Below are positions 7,600-16,800 of a stretch of DNA of 42,197 bases, piece by piece. The stretch is from Candidatus Electryonea clarkiae. Lineage in GTDB: Bacteria > Electryoneota > Electryoneia > Electryoneales > Electryoneaceae. The stretch spans positions 1 to 42,197 of the forward strand of contig JAVCCM010000100.1 in the NCBI GenBank assembly GCA_030765455.1, given 5' to 3'. The first letter of the stretch is position 1; each line of letters begins with the position of its first letter. Under the pieces are notes generated by a model. It made no database searches. It saw only the letters and a program-made list of their open reading frames with translations, and was not told the origin of the DNA. The translations under genes and the position numbers were made by a program.

Positions 7600-9543
7600 T
7601 TGAGTCTTATTGTACTAAATGAACTTCAGAAGTCCTTCGGTGGGCAGGAAATACTTAAGCCGACTTCTATCGAAATAAATCCGAAAGCACATATCGGGTT
7701 TGTTGGACGGAATGGCGTAGGCAAGACCACTTTGTTGAAAATGTTTGCCGGACTCGAGAAACAATCAAGCGGTTTTATATCTAAAAGGAAATGGTTAAGA
7801 ATAGGTTATTTAGAGCAGGATCCTCTATATTCACCCGGTATTACTTTGTATGATGAGGTCAGGTCGGGAATAGCCGAACTCGATAAAGTCGAAACAGAGC
7901 TGCATGAGTTAGAAGACAAACTCAGCGACAAAAAGCTGCAAGAGGATAAGACTGAATATCACCGGATCCTTGAAAGGTACAGTACACTCCAGGATTATTT
8001 CGATTCCAATGACGGCTGGCTTCTTGATAACCGAGTCCAGTCAATCCTTGATGGTCTTATGATTCCAAAAACCGACTGGGAACGGGATATCTCTACTTTT
8101 TCTGGAGGTGAGAGGAATATCATCGGTCTGGCTCGATTACTAATTCAGAAACCTGATCTCATGTTACTTGACGAGCCCGGCAATCATCTCGATTTTGAGG
8201 GAATGAACTGGCTGGAAGAGGTGCTAAACTCAACTAAAAGTGCATTTATCCTGGTAAGCCATAACCGTTACCTGCTTGATAATGTCTGTACTTCAATATG
8301 GGAAATGGAGAACAGGGAAATCGAGAAATATGCTGGAAATTACTCCGGCTACCGTCTCGAAAAGTTACAGAAGATCGAGAAACAGGAAGCTGCTGCGAAA
8401 CGTCAGGCGAAAGATGTTGAGAGACTACAGTTTCAAATTCGACGTTTGAAAAGCTGGGCAAGTGTATATGACAACCCCAGGCTGGCAAAGATCGCCAAAA
8501 ATTTTGAACGGCGAATTGAGAGAATGGAGCCTGTTGACAAAATCCGTGAGAACAAACGATCCCTCGGTATAAGGTTTGGTAATGTTGAAACCCGGGGTGA
8601 TATCGCATTACAGGTAAATAACTATACTAAACAATTTGAAGATTCAGCGCCTCTTTTCCGGAACACTTCATTCATGGTGTACCAGGGTGATCGTGTCGCA
8701 TTAATAGGCGCTAATGGTACCGGAAAAAGTACTTTTGTCAAAGATGTGGTGAATGAAGGTCGCTGGGAAAACAAACATCTTCGTGTTGGTCCCTCAATGA
8801 AGCTTGGTTATTTCGCCCAGGTTACTGAATTTCCGGATGCCGGCAAAAGTCTGATTGATGAGATGATTAACATGACAGGATTACTGAGAAATGAGGCAGC
8901 GTCATTGTTGCATCGTTTTCTCTTCACACGGGATGACTTGGAGAAAAATGTAAGTGTGTTGTCAGGAGGCGAAAAAGCACGGGTTCAGCTTGCAGCCATT
9001 ATGGTGTCAGGCGCGAATTTCCTTCTCCTTGATGAGCCCACCAATCACCTCGACATTATCAGCAGGGAAGCCGTCGAAGATGCTCTTGAAGATTTTGCAG
9101 GCACTATCTTCATTATCAGCCATGACAGATATTTCATTGATAAGATGGTTAGCAGAATATTCTACCTGAAACCTCCTTCAATCCGGGTTTTTGAAGGTAA
9201 TTTTTCCGAATTCTGGATACGAATTAAAGACAAAATAATTCATCTCGATCAAAGGTCCCAATTAAAGAAAGCTGAGTCTTCAAGGGAAGACAAATCAAGT
9301 AAAAATAAGAATATCAGAAAATTACGTTTTGATGCAAAAAGATTCAAATTTCTCGAAACAGAAATTAAAAGGCTCGAATCTCAAAAGATGCGATTGAGTG
9401 ATGAGATTGCAATCGAACAAAAAAAAGGCAATAAAAAACGTGAAGAAGTAAAAATAAAACGCCTAGATGAAACCGACCAGATATTAAAAGAGATCTATGA
9501 TGAATGGTTTGTCATGGGTGATCGTAAGTCAAAGTACAATTGA
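7600..9543 (+). CDS. ABC-F family ribosome-associated ATPase (Uup/YheS type)
   Basis: Two ABC ATPase domains in one 647-residue chain and no membrane segment, the hallmark of ABC-F proteins, which act on translating ribosomes rather than in transport. Domain 1: Walker A GRNGVGKTT (~36-44), signature FSGGE (~167-171), Walker B LLDEPGNHLD (~189-198). A charged linker (~235-330) sits where the ABC-F tRNA-interaction motif lies. Domain 2: Walker A GANGTGKST (~371-379), signature LSGGE (~454-458), Walker B LLLDEPTNHLD (~475-485). The C-terminus (~555-640) is a Lys/Glu-rich coiled coil as in Uup. The start is TTG at 7600, chosen because it gives the natural N-terminus (SLIVLNELQKSFG). The next gene begins 9 bases after the stop, suggesting one transcript. 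The exact subfamily is unclear. Confidence 0.9.
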   Translation: MSLIVLNELQKSFGGQEILKPTSIEINPKAHIGFVGRNGVGKTTLLKMFAGLEKQSSGFISKRKWLRIGYLEQDPLYSPGITLYDEVRSGIAELDKVETELHELEDKLSDKKLQEDKTEYHRILERYSTLQDYFDSNDGWLLDNRVQSILDGLMIPKTDWERDISTFSGGERNIIGLARLLIQKPDLMLLDEPGNHLDFEGMNWLEEVLNSTKSAFILVSHNRYLLDNVCTSIWEMENREIEKYAGNYSGYRLEKLQKIEKQEAAAKRQAKDVERLQFQIRRLKSWASVYDNPRLAKIAKNFERRIERMEPVDKIRENKRSLGIRFGNVETRGDIALQVNNYTKQFEDSAPLFRNTSFMVYQGDRVALIGANGTGKSTFVKDVVNEGRWENKHLRVGPSMKLGYFAQVTEFPDAGKSLIDEMINMTGLLRNEAASLLHRFLFTRDDLEKNVSVLSGGEKARVQLAAIMVSGANFLLLDEPTNHLDIISREAVEDALEDFAGTIFIISHDRYFIDKMVSRIFYLKPPSIRVFEGNFSEFWIRIKDKIIHLDQRSQLKKAESSREDKSSKNKNIRKLRFDAKRFKFLETEIKRLESQKMRLSDEIAIEQKKGNKKREEVKIKRLDETDQILKEIYDEWFVMGDRKSKYN

Positions 9544-9552
9544 AGAAATGAA

Positions 9553-11382
9553 ATGATTAATAAGCGATTTCTGATACTAATAATTTTAATTCTATCCCTT
9601 CAAAATATTTGCATTGCGCAAGTTGAATTGCAGGGTCCAATTAGTGGCGTATTGGAATCAGATACATATATTGTCGTAGATACAATTTTTGTTCAACCCG
9701 GCGATTCTCTCCGTATTGAAAGTGGATCAGCATTGTACTTCAATGAGGGATATGTTTTCAGAATATTCGGCTTTTTACATGCTGAAGGGATTGAGGGCGA
9801 CTCTATCCGTTTCATTTCCGCAGAAGAGGGATTTTCCTGGGGTGGAATAGATTTTGATTCAACGGCATCGAATAATTCCCGCCTTGATTATTGTATCATC
9901 TCAGGGAGTAATTCGAGTGGTGTTTCGTGCCTTCATACCACGTTAACTATCAGTCATTGTCTCATTATGAATAATGAAAATGAGCTGATGCGTGGCGGTG
10001 GAATCTGGGCTCTTGATCACGCTAATCTTATCATTGAAAACTGCATTGTTAAAAACAACTTCGGTATTCTGGACGGTGGCGGTTTATATTTCATGGAGCA
10101 ATCACTTGGTCAAGTAAGTAATTGCATTATCAGCGGTAACGTTTCCGAATATGGAGGTGGTGTTTATTGCAATAACTCACAAGTAATAATCAGGGATTGT
10201 ATTATTCTGGATAATACTGCCACTGCGTATGGCGGCGGAATATATCTGTATGCAACGTCTTCACATGTTGTTAGATGTCTTATATATGGGAACGACTCGG
10301 ATGAAACCGGAGGTGGAATTCAGATACGATCTGCGGCACCAACAGTTATTAATTGCACTATAACCGGTAATCATTCCGTGGATGGTGGTAGTGGAATTGC
10401 CCTGGATCGAATCGCAAACGCTTCTATCAATAATTCAATTATTTCCGGAAACGAAAATGAAGGAATCAGGTTTGAAAATGAAAACGACGGGACTATTGGT
10501 TACTGCAATATTTATGGAAATGATGGACAAAACCTTGCAGGTGATATACCCGAAGGGCTTCTTACTCACTTATATGAAAATTTTAATCACGATTCATGCG
10601 ATGTGAATTATAATATTTCATACGACCCGAATTTTATAGATCCTGATAATGACGATTACTATCTACTTCCGGAATCACCATGTATTGATGCTTGCGATCC
10701 TTACGGTCCAAGAGATCCTGATGGAACTATTTGTGATATGGGTGGTTATTATTTTGAACAACCTCCTCCCTCCTTCGTTTTTCAGGATACTTTAATATCA
10801 TTTGGAACCATTGACGCCGGAGACAGCAGTTTCTCCTTTTTAGTGGTTCAAAATGAAGGAGAAGGTTTGGGAGTAATTGAACACATATCTGTGGAAAATA
10901 GCTTGGAATCTATAATCAGGATAGATGCACTTTTTCCCATGTGGTTTAGAGCAGGATCTATTGATTCTATTGAAGTAAGCTGGCATCCTGAAGAAATTTA
11001 CACAATCGATCTGCCAATTTATATTTACCATAATGACTCAACTTCTGCGAATCCACAAATTGTAAGGCTAACCGGCAATGCGCAAGATGAAGTAGCCTGG
11101 ACTAAAGAATCACCTTTGACAGTTAATTGCCTGGCTCAGAACTACCCGAACCCATTTAATTCTAATACTTTTATAAACTTCAACTTAGCTAAAAGCAGTA
11201 GCGTTCTACTTTCAATTAACAACCTGTTAGGTCAGGACGTATCCGTATTAGTGGATGAGAGATTAGCTTCAGGATTTCATACGTATAATCTCTCAGACCA
11301 ACTTCCGGCAAGCGGCATATATTTTTATACATTACGTGCTGGAGAATTTGTAGAAAGAAAAAGAATGTATTTTATTCAGTGA
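9553..11382 (+). CDS. Secreted beta-helix protein with ASH-like domain and T9SS sorting domain
   Basis: 609 residues with an N-terminal signal peptide (hydrophobic FLILIILILSL, cleavage near CIAQ). Order: N-terminal cap (~25-110), parallel beta-helix coils (~110-340) with repeated GGGI and NCII/NCTI strands and an SPCIDA end motif, a beta-sandwich (~410-515) starting ISFGTIDAGDSS that resembles ASPM-SPD2-Hydin (ASH) or DUF1573-type domains, then a sorting domain YPNPFN...RKRMYFIQ (~530-609). Expected at the cell surface through the type IX system. It sits between an ABC-F ATPase (9 bases upstream) and mutL (49 bases downstream), all in the same direction. It is related to the two beta-helix proteins at the left edge, but with the extra ASH-like domain. 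Substrate unknown. Confidence 0.88.
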   Translation: MINKRFLILIILILSLQNICIAQVELQGPISGVLESDTYIVVDTIFVQPGDSLRIESGSALYFNEGYVFRIFGFLHAEGIEGDSIRFISAEEGFSWGGIDFDSTASNNSRLDYCIISGSNSSGVSCLHTTLTISHCLIMNNENELMRGGGIWALDHANLIIENCIVKNNFGILDGGGLYFMEQSLGQVSNCIISGNVSEYGGGVYCNNSQVIIRDCIILDNTATAYGGGIYLYATSSHVVRCLIYGNDSDETGGGIQIRSAAPTVINCTITGNHSVDGGSGIALDRIANASINNSIISGNENEGIRFENENDGTIGYCNIYGNDGQNLAGDIPEGLLTHLYENFNHDSCDVNYNISYDPNFIDPDNDDYYLLPESPCIDACDPYGPRDPDGTICDMGGYYFEQPPPSFVFQDTLISFGTIDAGDSSFSFLVVQNEGEGLGVIEHISVENSLESIIRIDALFPMWFRAGSIDSIEVSWHPEEIYTIDLPIYIYHNDSTSANPQIVRLTGNAQDEVAWTKESPLTVNCLAQNYPNPFNSNTFINFNLAKSSSVLLSINNLLGQDVSVLVDERLASGFHTYNLSDQLPASGIYFYTLRAGEFVERKRMYFIQ

Positions 11383-11431
11383 AATTACTATCATTGAAAA
11401 CACTATATTACTTAAAGATTAAGATTGACTT

Positions 11432-13402
11432 ATGAAAAATATTGAAAAAATACTACCAACTTCTTCAATTCGGGTATTACCTGAAGGTATCGCAAACAGA
11501 ATTGCGGCGGGTGAAGTTGTTGAACGACCGGCATCGGTAGCGAAAGAACTGATCGAAAATGCCCTGGATGCTGAAGCAAGTCACATAACTCTTTCAGTCC
11601 AAAAATCTGGTATTGATGAGATTTTAATATCTGATAACGGATGGGGAATGGATGCAGACGATCTGCCTCTTGCATTCAGACGTCATGCTACATCGAAAAT
11701 AAGCAGCGCTGAAGATTTATTAAGAATCACTCACTTAGGTTTCAGAGGTGAGGCGTTACCCTCTATTGCAAGTGTAGCGCGAGTGGAGGTAATAAGCAGA
11801 AGAGAAGACCGTGAATCCGGCGTGCGTTATTCAGTATCAGGCGGGAAACCGGTGGGACCGGAACCTGTCGCACGGGAGCGGGGAACGACCGTACGTGTCA
11901 GGACCCTGTTTTATAATGTTCCCGCCAGGCGCAAGTTTTTGAGGACTCCCGCCACCGAATATGCTCACATAGTTAAAACATTCAGGCAATACGCGTTAGC
12001 CTATCCTGAAATCCAATGGACCCTGATCAAAGATAAAAATACTGTGTGGAATCTTCAATCCACTGATCTGACCGGGAGAATCAGTCAGCTTTTTGGTGAT
12101 GGCGTCTTGAAAGATTTACACAATGTCAGCAGCGGAAGCGGCGTTAACCTGGTGGAAGGTATAATCGGCGGCACAAACCTCTTCAAAAGATCACGCGGTG
12201 ACCAGTTCCTGTTTATCAATCGAAGACCCATACAGAACCAGTCACTTCATCACGCTGTTGTCAATGGATTCGGTCCCCTGATACACCCTGGACAAGTTCC
12301 GTTTTATGTTCTATTCTTAAGAGTTGATCCTGAGGAATTTGACGTAAATGTTCACCCGGCAAAGCATGAAGTTCGTTTTCGTGATGAAGGCGGAATCTAC
12401 AGAATGATGCTTGTGGCAACCAGGGATGCGCTGGGACAGTCGATTCGAGATGGCAGTGCGCCAATAAATATGAACATCAAGGAAAATGAAAAACAGGTGC
12501 ATAAAACAGCCGGATTACAATTTCCGAAACCACCCAAAGCACACAGGGTTGACGGTATTCGTGAGCTGGAGCTTCTGTTCGGACGTCCGGCTCAGGATCA
12601 GACTAAAATCGATACAATTTACCCGGACAAACCAGGCAAATCGCATTATATGTCACAAGAAAAAGGTGATCATTCCAATGTCCAAATGTCGCCTGGTTCA
12701 GGATTCAACAGAAATAACGAAGCACCATTAGCAGGGAAACATGATCCCCACGATCACTTACCCCTTACCAGCCAAAAAGATGTCAAACATCTGGAACATC
12801 AGTCTCTAACGTCAGTCGATAATAAATTGGAGTTGCAGCGGGTCAATATCTGGCAATTGCATCAGACATACATTCTTTCCCAGGTTAAAAGCGGATTGGT
12901 AATCATTGACCAGCACGTTGCTCATGAAAGAATTCTTTTCGAGCGTGCCCTGAACGCTATGCAGGGTCGCCAGTGGAGCGGTCAGCAATTGCTTTTTCCT
13001 GTGGAGGTCAAGCTTGACCCGGCTGAATCCGCTATGATGGAAGAAATGACACCTTATCTTGCCAGGGTTGGTTTTGATGTGGAGAAGTTCAAGGACGATT
13101 ACTGGTTGATTCGTAGTTTCCCTTCCGGAATCAAGCTGAAGAATGAGGAAAAACTCCTAAGGGAAATTATTGCCGATTACCGCATGGAACATGCTCTCAA
13201 AATAGCGCCTGAAGAGAGCGTTGCCGCATCTTTCGCCTGCAAAGCAGCTATCAAGGCAGGAGATCCACTAAATACTGAAGAGATGAATGCATTAATAGAT
13301 GAATTATTCCAGACACAATACCCCTTTGTCTGCCCCCACGGAAGACCAATTGTGATCAATCTGACCCTGGACGAAATAAACAAGTTGTTCGGGAGGACTT
13401 AA
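11432..13402 (+). CDS. mutL: DNA mismatch repair protein MutL, endonuclease type
   Basis: Full-length MutL, 656 residues. The GHKL ATPase domain shows motif I ELIENALDAEA (~39-49), DNGWGMD (~68-74), the ATP-lid GFRGEALPSIASV (~103-115) and the transducer region ending NVHPAKHEVRF. A flexible linker (~345-460) leads to a C-terminal domain with DQHVAHE...E (residues 493-504), a match to the metal-binding endonuclease motif DQHA(X)2E(X)4E with Ala changed to Val, plus ACKAA (~602-606) and CPHGRP (~634-639). Bacteria with this motif nick the new strand themselves and usually lack MutH. The final FGRT matches the family's usual end. It follows the beta-helix gene by 49 bases. The call is firm. Confidence 0.96.
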   Translation: MKNIEKILPTSSIRVLPEGIANRIAAGEVVERPASVAKELIENALDAEASHITLSVQKSGIDEILISDNGWGMDADDLPLAFRRHATSKISSAEDLLRITHLGFRGEALPSIASVARVEVISRREDRESGVRYSVSGGKPVGPEPVARERGTTVRVRTLFYNVPARRKFLRTPATEYAHIVKTFRQYALAYPEIQWTLIKDKNTVWNLQSTDLTGRISQLFGDGVLKDLHNVSSGSGVNLVEGIIGGTNLFKRSRGDQFLFINRRPIQNQSLHHAVVNGFGPLIHPGQVPFYVLFLRVDPEEFDVNVHPAKHEVRFRDEGGIYRMMLVATRDALGQSIRDGSAPINMNIKENEKQVHKTAGLQFPKPPKAHRVDGIRELELLFGRPAQDQTKIDTIYPDKPGKSHYMSQEKGDHSNVQMSPGSGFNRNNEAPLAGKHDPHDHLPLTSQKDVKHLEHQSLTSVDNKLELQRVNIWQLHQTYILSQVKSGLVIIDQHVAHERILFERALNAMQGRQWSGQQLLFPVEVKLDPAESAMMEEMTPYLARVGFDVEKFKDDYWLIRSFPSGIKLKNEEKLLREIIADYRMEHALKIAPEESVAASFACKAAIKAGDPLNTEEMNALIDELFQTQYPFVCPHGRPIVINLTLDEINKLFGRT

Positions 13403-13794
13403 GAACCGTAGCGTATCCTCACAGTTGCTAAAAAGATTCAGTTTTATGTATCAACAATATTGTATTCTTATAAAACCTTGATTCTTTAATGTATTACAAA
13501 CATCTATTCCTAATTATGGAAGTTATTCAAAAAGATCCTGATATCGAAATTATCTGCTGGAGTGTGCCCCGGGCAGCTTGATGTCCGGGAAAAATAATGA
13601 TTCGATTTTGAGCTGAGCATTATTTTCAAGAGCAATTTAATTAAATCCTGTAAAATCTTCCTGTAGATAATACTCTGATTTTTTGCCTTACCCTGTAATA
13701 AAACCTTCACCTCTGGCATCGGTTTTGCTTTACTACTGTTAGTAAAAAACAAATCATTAAGAGTTTCTGCCGGTTATATAACATTATTACGAAT
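13403..13794. other. Intergenic region with no recognised gene
   Basis: About 390 AT-rich bases between mutL and the start of the glycan cluster. It holds one GC-rich inverted repeat around 13566-13591 (CCCGGG ... CCGGG). Minus-strand reading frames here look like chance. It probably includes the promoter of the downstream plus-strand block, but I could not pick convincing -35 and -10 boxes. Confidence 0.4.
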
Positions 13795-13800
13795 GTGAAT

Positions 13801-16800
13801 ATGGACAACCAATCAAAAAACGATTGCGAAAATGCCATCCAATTTATAAAGCATGGTGATCTCGCCGGTGGATTGCGTTGTTTTGATCGTATCCTGGAAA
13901 ATGATCCCTTGAATATTGGGGTTTTCCTTGCGCTTAGAAAGGTTGAAACAAAACTAAACGGAGAGTGGAAAACTCAGCGTGACTTATTTATTGCCAACCA
14001 AATAACGAACTCTTCGGGTGAAGAAAGGCTGAAATGGATATGGCGAACCGGTCAGTTCTATGATGCTCCTGCTTCAATGGCTGCTGCCTGGCAGTATATA
14101 ATGGACAATCTTTTCCCTCAACTGCCTGATACTACCGGGGATCGTGTGGTAACAATCGTTCTTACCGCTCATAATCACGAAAAATATATTGAAGAAGCTT
14201 TGCGTTCAGTGATAGCACAGACTGAAACTGCCTGGGAACTGATTATCGTTAATGATAATTCAACTGACAATACAACCGGTATAATCAAGAATTTTGTTAA
14301 GAAACATAGTGATTATGATATTATAAGCTTAACCCTCCCCGGAGTAGGTACTTCAAGGGCTCGAAATGCAGGAGCTGAACAAGGCAGTGCTCCCTTTATT
14401 TTTTTCCTTGATGCTGATGATATGATAGCAGCTGATTATACGGAGAAACTACTCCCAGTTTTGACCAATGATGATACTATAGGATTTGCTTATCCCATCA
14501 GTCTCCAAAAAGGGAAATTCAATCGAACCTGGAGTAATCATCCTTTTGAAATTTTTGAGTTGTTGATTGCGAACCGAATGCCTGTTAACAGCCTCATGCG
14601 GCGTAAAATGTTTGATCAATTGAGTGGTTTCAGTCCCGAAATGGTTGGGGCTTATGAAGACTGGGATTTTTGGATAATGGCTGTCCGTGCAGGTTGGAAG
14701 GGAAAGTTATGTCCTGAGGCGTTTTTTCTTTACAGAAAGCTGGTTACTTCGCGAAACACATTTGATGCTGATCATGCACGTGAGGTGGAAGCAAAGAAAA
14801 TCCTTATCAGGAGAAATGCAGAATGTTATATCCCCGGTGCCGACAAGCGTGATGACCTGCTTCTCCCCCACCCTCGAATCCACCAGGATTTGGTAAATAG
14901 AGATTGGGTGCGTGAACATAAAGAAAAAATGTCAAAAAATATATTAATAACAGACAATCAAATTGCAGTTCCCGTTGCGCAAACGGTCAACCATATTTCG
15001 CAAGATACAGGGATTTTAGAAACTAATACAGAAAGCAGGATAGTGAAAAAGTATTCTTCAGAACGAAAACTTCGAGTTTTAATATCCTTCATGAGAAATG
15101 TACACGTACCCATTCTACAACCCATTGCCGATTTACTCAGAGAGGACAGCAGAGTAGAATTAGGCTATTTCGTTTTCCAAGGCAGTTCTGAAGAAAGATT
15201 ATTTAAAAATTCTGGGATTCCGCTTTTCCATAAACCGCAAGATTTCAAACCTCATGTCACTTTTATTGCAGACAATTTCACTGAACAAGTAAAAGGATGT
15301 GGATACATAATCAATGTTGGGCATGGCTTATTATCAAAGGGGCAATATTTCACAAATAGTGACTTTATTCATCGTGAAAATCTTGAACATCTTCTTCTTG
15401 TTCCTGGTCCGTATCATAAAAACCGAATGCTGGAATCGGGTAAAATATTTATCCCTGTTGAAGCTACCGGTTTCCCAAAATTGGATAAAATTTTCAAATC
15501 TAATCTACCTGGTAGAAATGAATTGTTAAAACAAATAGGTCTCGATCCGTCAAAGAAAGTCGTTCTTTATGCTCCTACTTTCAATATTGCCTTAAGTGCA
15601 ATCCCTATACTGTGGATGCGTATCAGAGAATTAGTGGATGAAAATACTTATCTGTTTATTAAGCTTCATGGTTCAACACTAGGACCTTTTATTGAACATC
15701 ACAGAAAACTTGCTGATGAGCATGAAAACATTTTCTATATCGAGGATAATGATCTTTCGCCTTATCTATTATTAGCAGATGTAATGGTTTCCGATGTCTC
15801 TTCGGCTTCTATGGAATTTATTTTATTAGACAAACCGGTTGTACTGTTCAATAATCCCAATGCGCCAGATTACTCAAACTTCGATCCGGATGACATTGAA
15901 TGGGCATGGCGTGATGTTGGGATTCAGGCAAATGATATAAATGAACTTAAGGAAGGTGTTAGAAGAAGTCTCAAAAATCCTGGCGAGTTTTCCGAAAAAC
16001 GCAAACGATATTCGAAAGAATTATTGATATCATCGGACGGCTTATCTTCGAAACGGACAATTGAGAAGATGTGGGAACTTGTTGAAGCTGATTTACAGAA
16101 TGCACCAAGGGATAACTGCAAGCGAACAGCAATTATCCTTAAAACTAATATTTCAGATTTACAATCACATATGCCATTGATTGATCAACTGTCACAAGCG
16201 GCAGGATCTGAACACGATATTTTTATATATACCGATGAAGAGACTGATAACACAGCGTTTCTTGATAATATCGTCTTAGTGAATTCATCAAATATCGCTC
16301 AATTGGTGAAGAATTTTGAATACATGGTATATATTGAAGAAAATGTTAAAGCAGGCGACAGATGGATATTTCGTCTCGTTAATCATTTGCGAAGAAACCC
16401 AACAATCGATGCTGTTGTACCAATGATTTCGGGACAAGATAATAGTCTCCAGTCGCCATCTTTTATACTTGGAAATAATGAAGGCAACCAACCGCCTGAA
16501 ATGATTGAAAATATAATTCCCTGGAGTCATCTCGCTGAATTAACAGATACAAAGGGGATTCCATCAAATATAGCAGGTGCAGTACGAAATGGCGGCTCAG
16601 CATGGAACACACTGCTGGAATACATCATTTCAAATCAGGGTAATCCTTTTACTAATGCTAAAATTGCTCTCGACGTTTTGGTCTGTGCTGACAAATTACA
16701 TAATGAAAAGCAAACAAAAAATCTTCGAGTAACTGCAAATACAAACCTAAATGAACAATCCGGTAATAGAATAGAAAACCGAATTAATGGAAGATTGCGC

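Noticed and set aside
13510..13752. 80-codon minus-strand frame between mutL and the glycan cluster
   Set aside because: No motif, no SD, and composition like the surrounding non-coding DNA.
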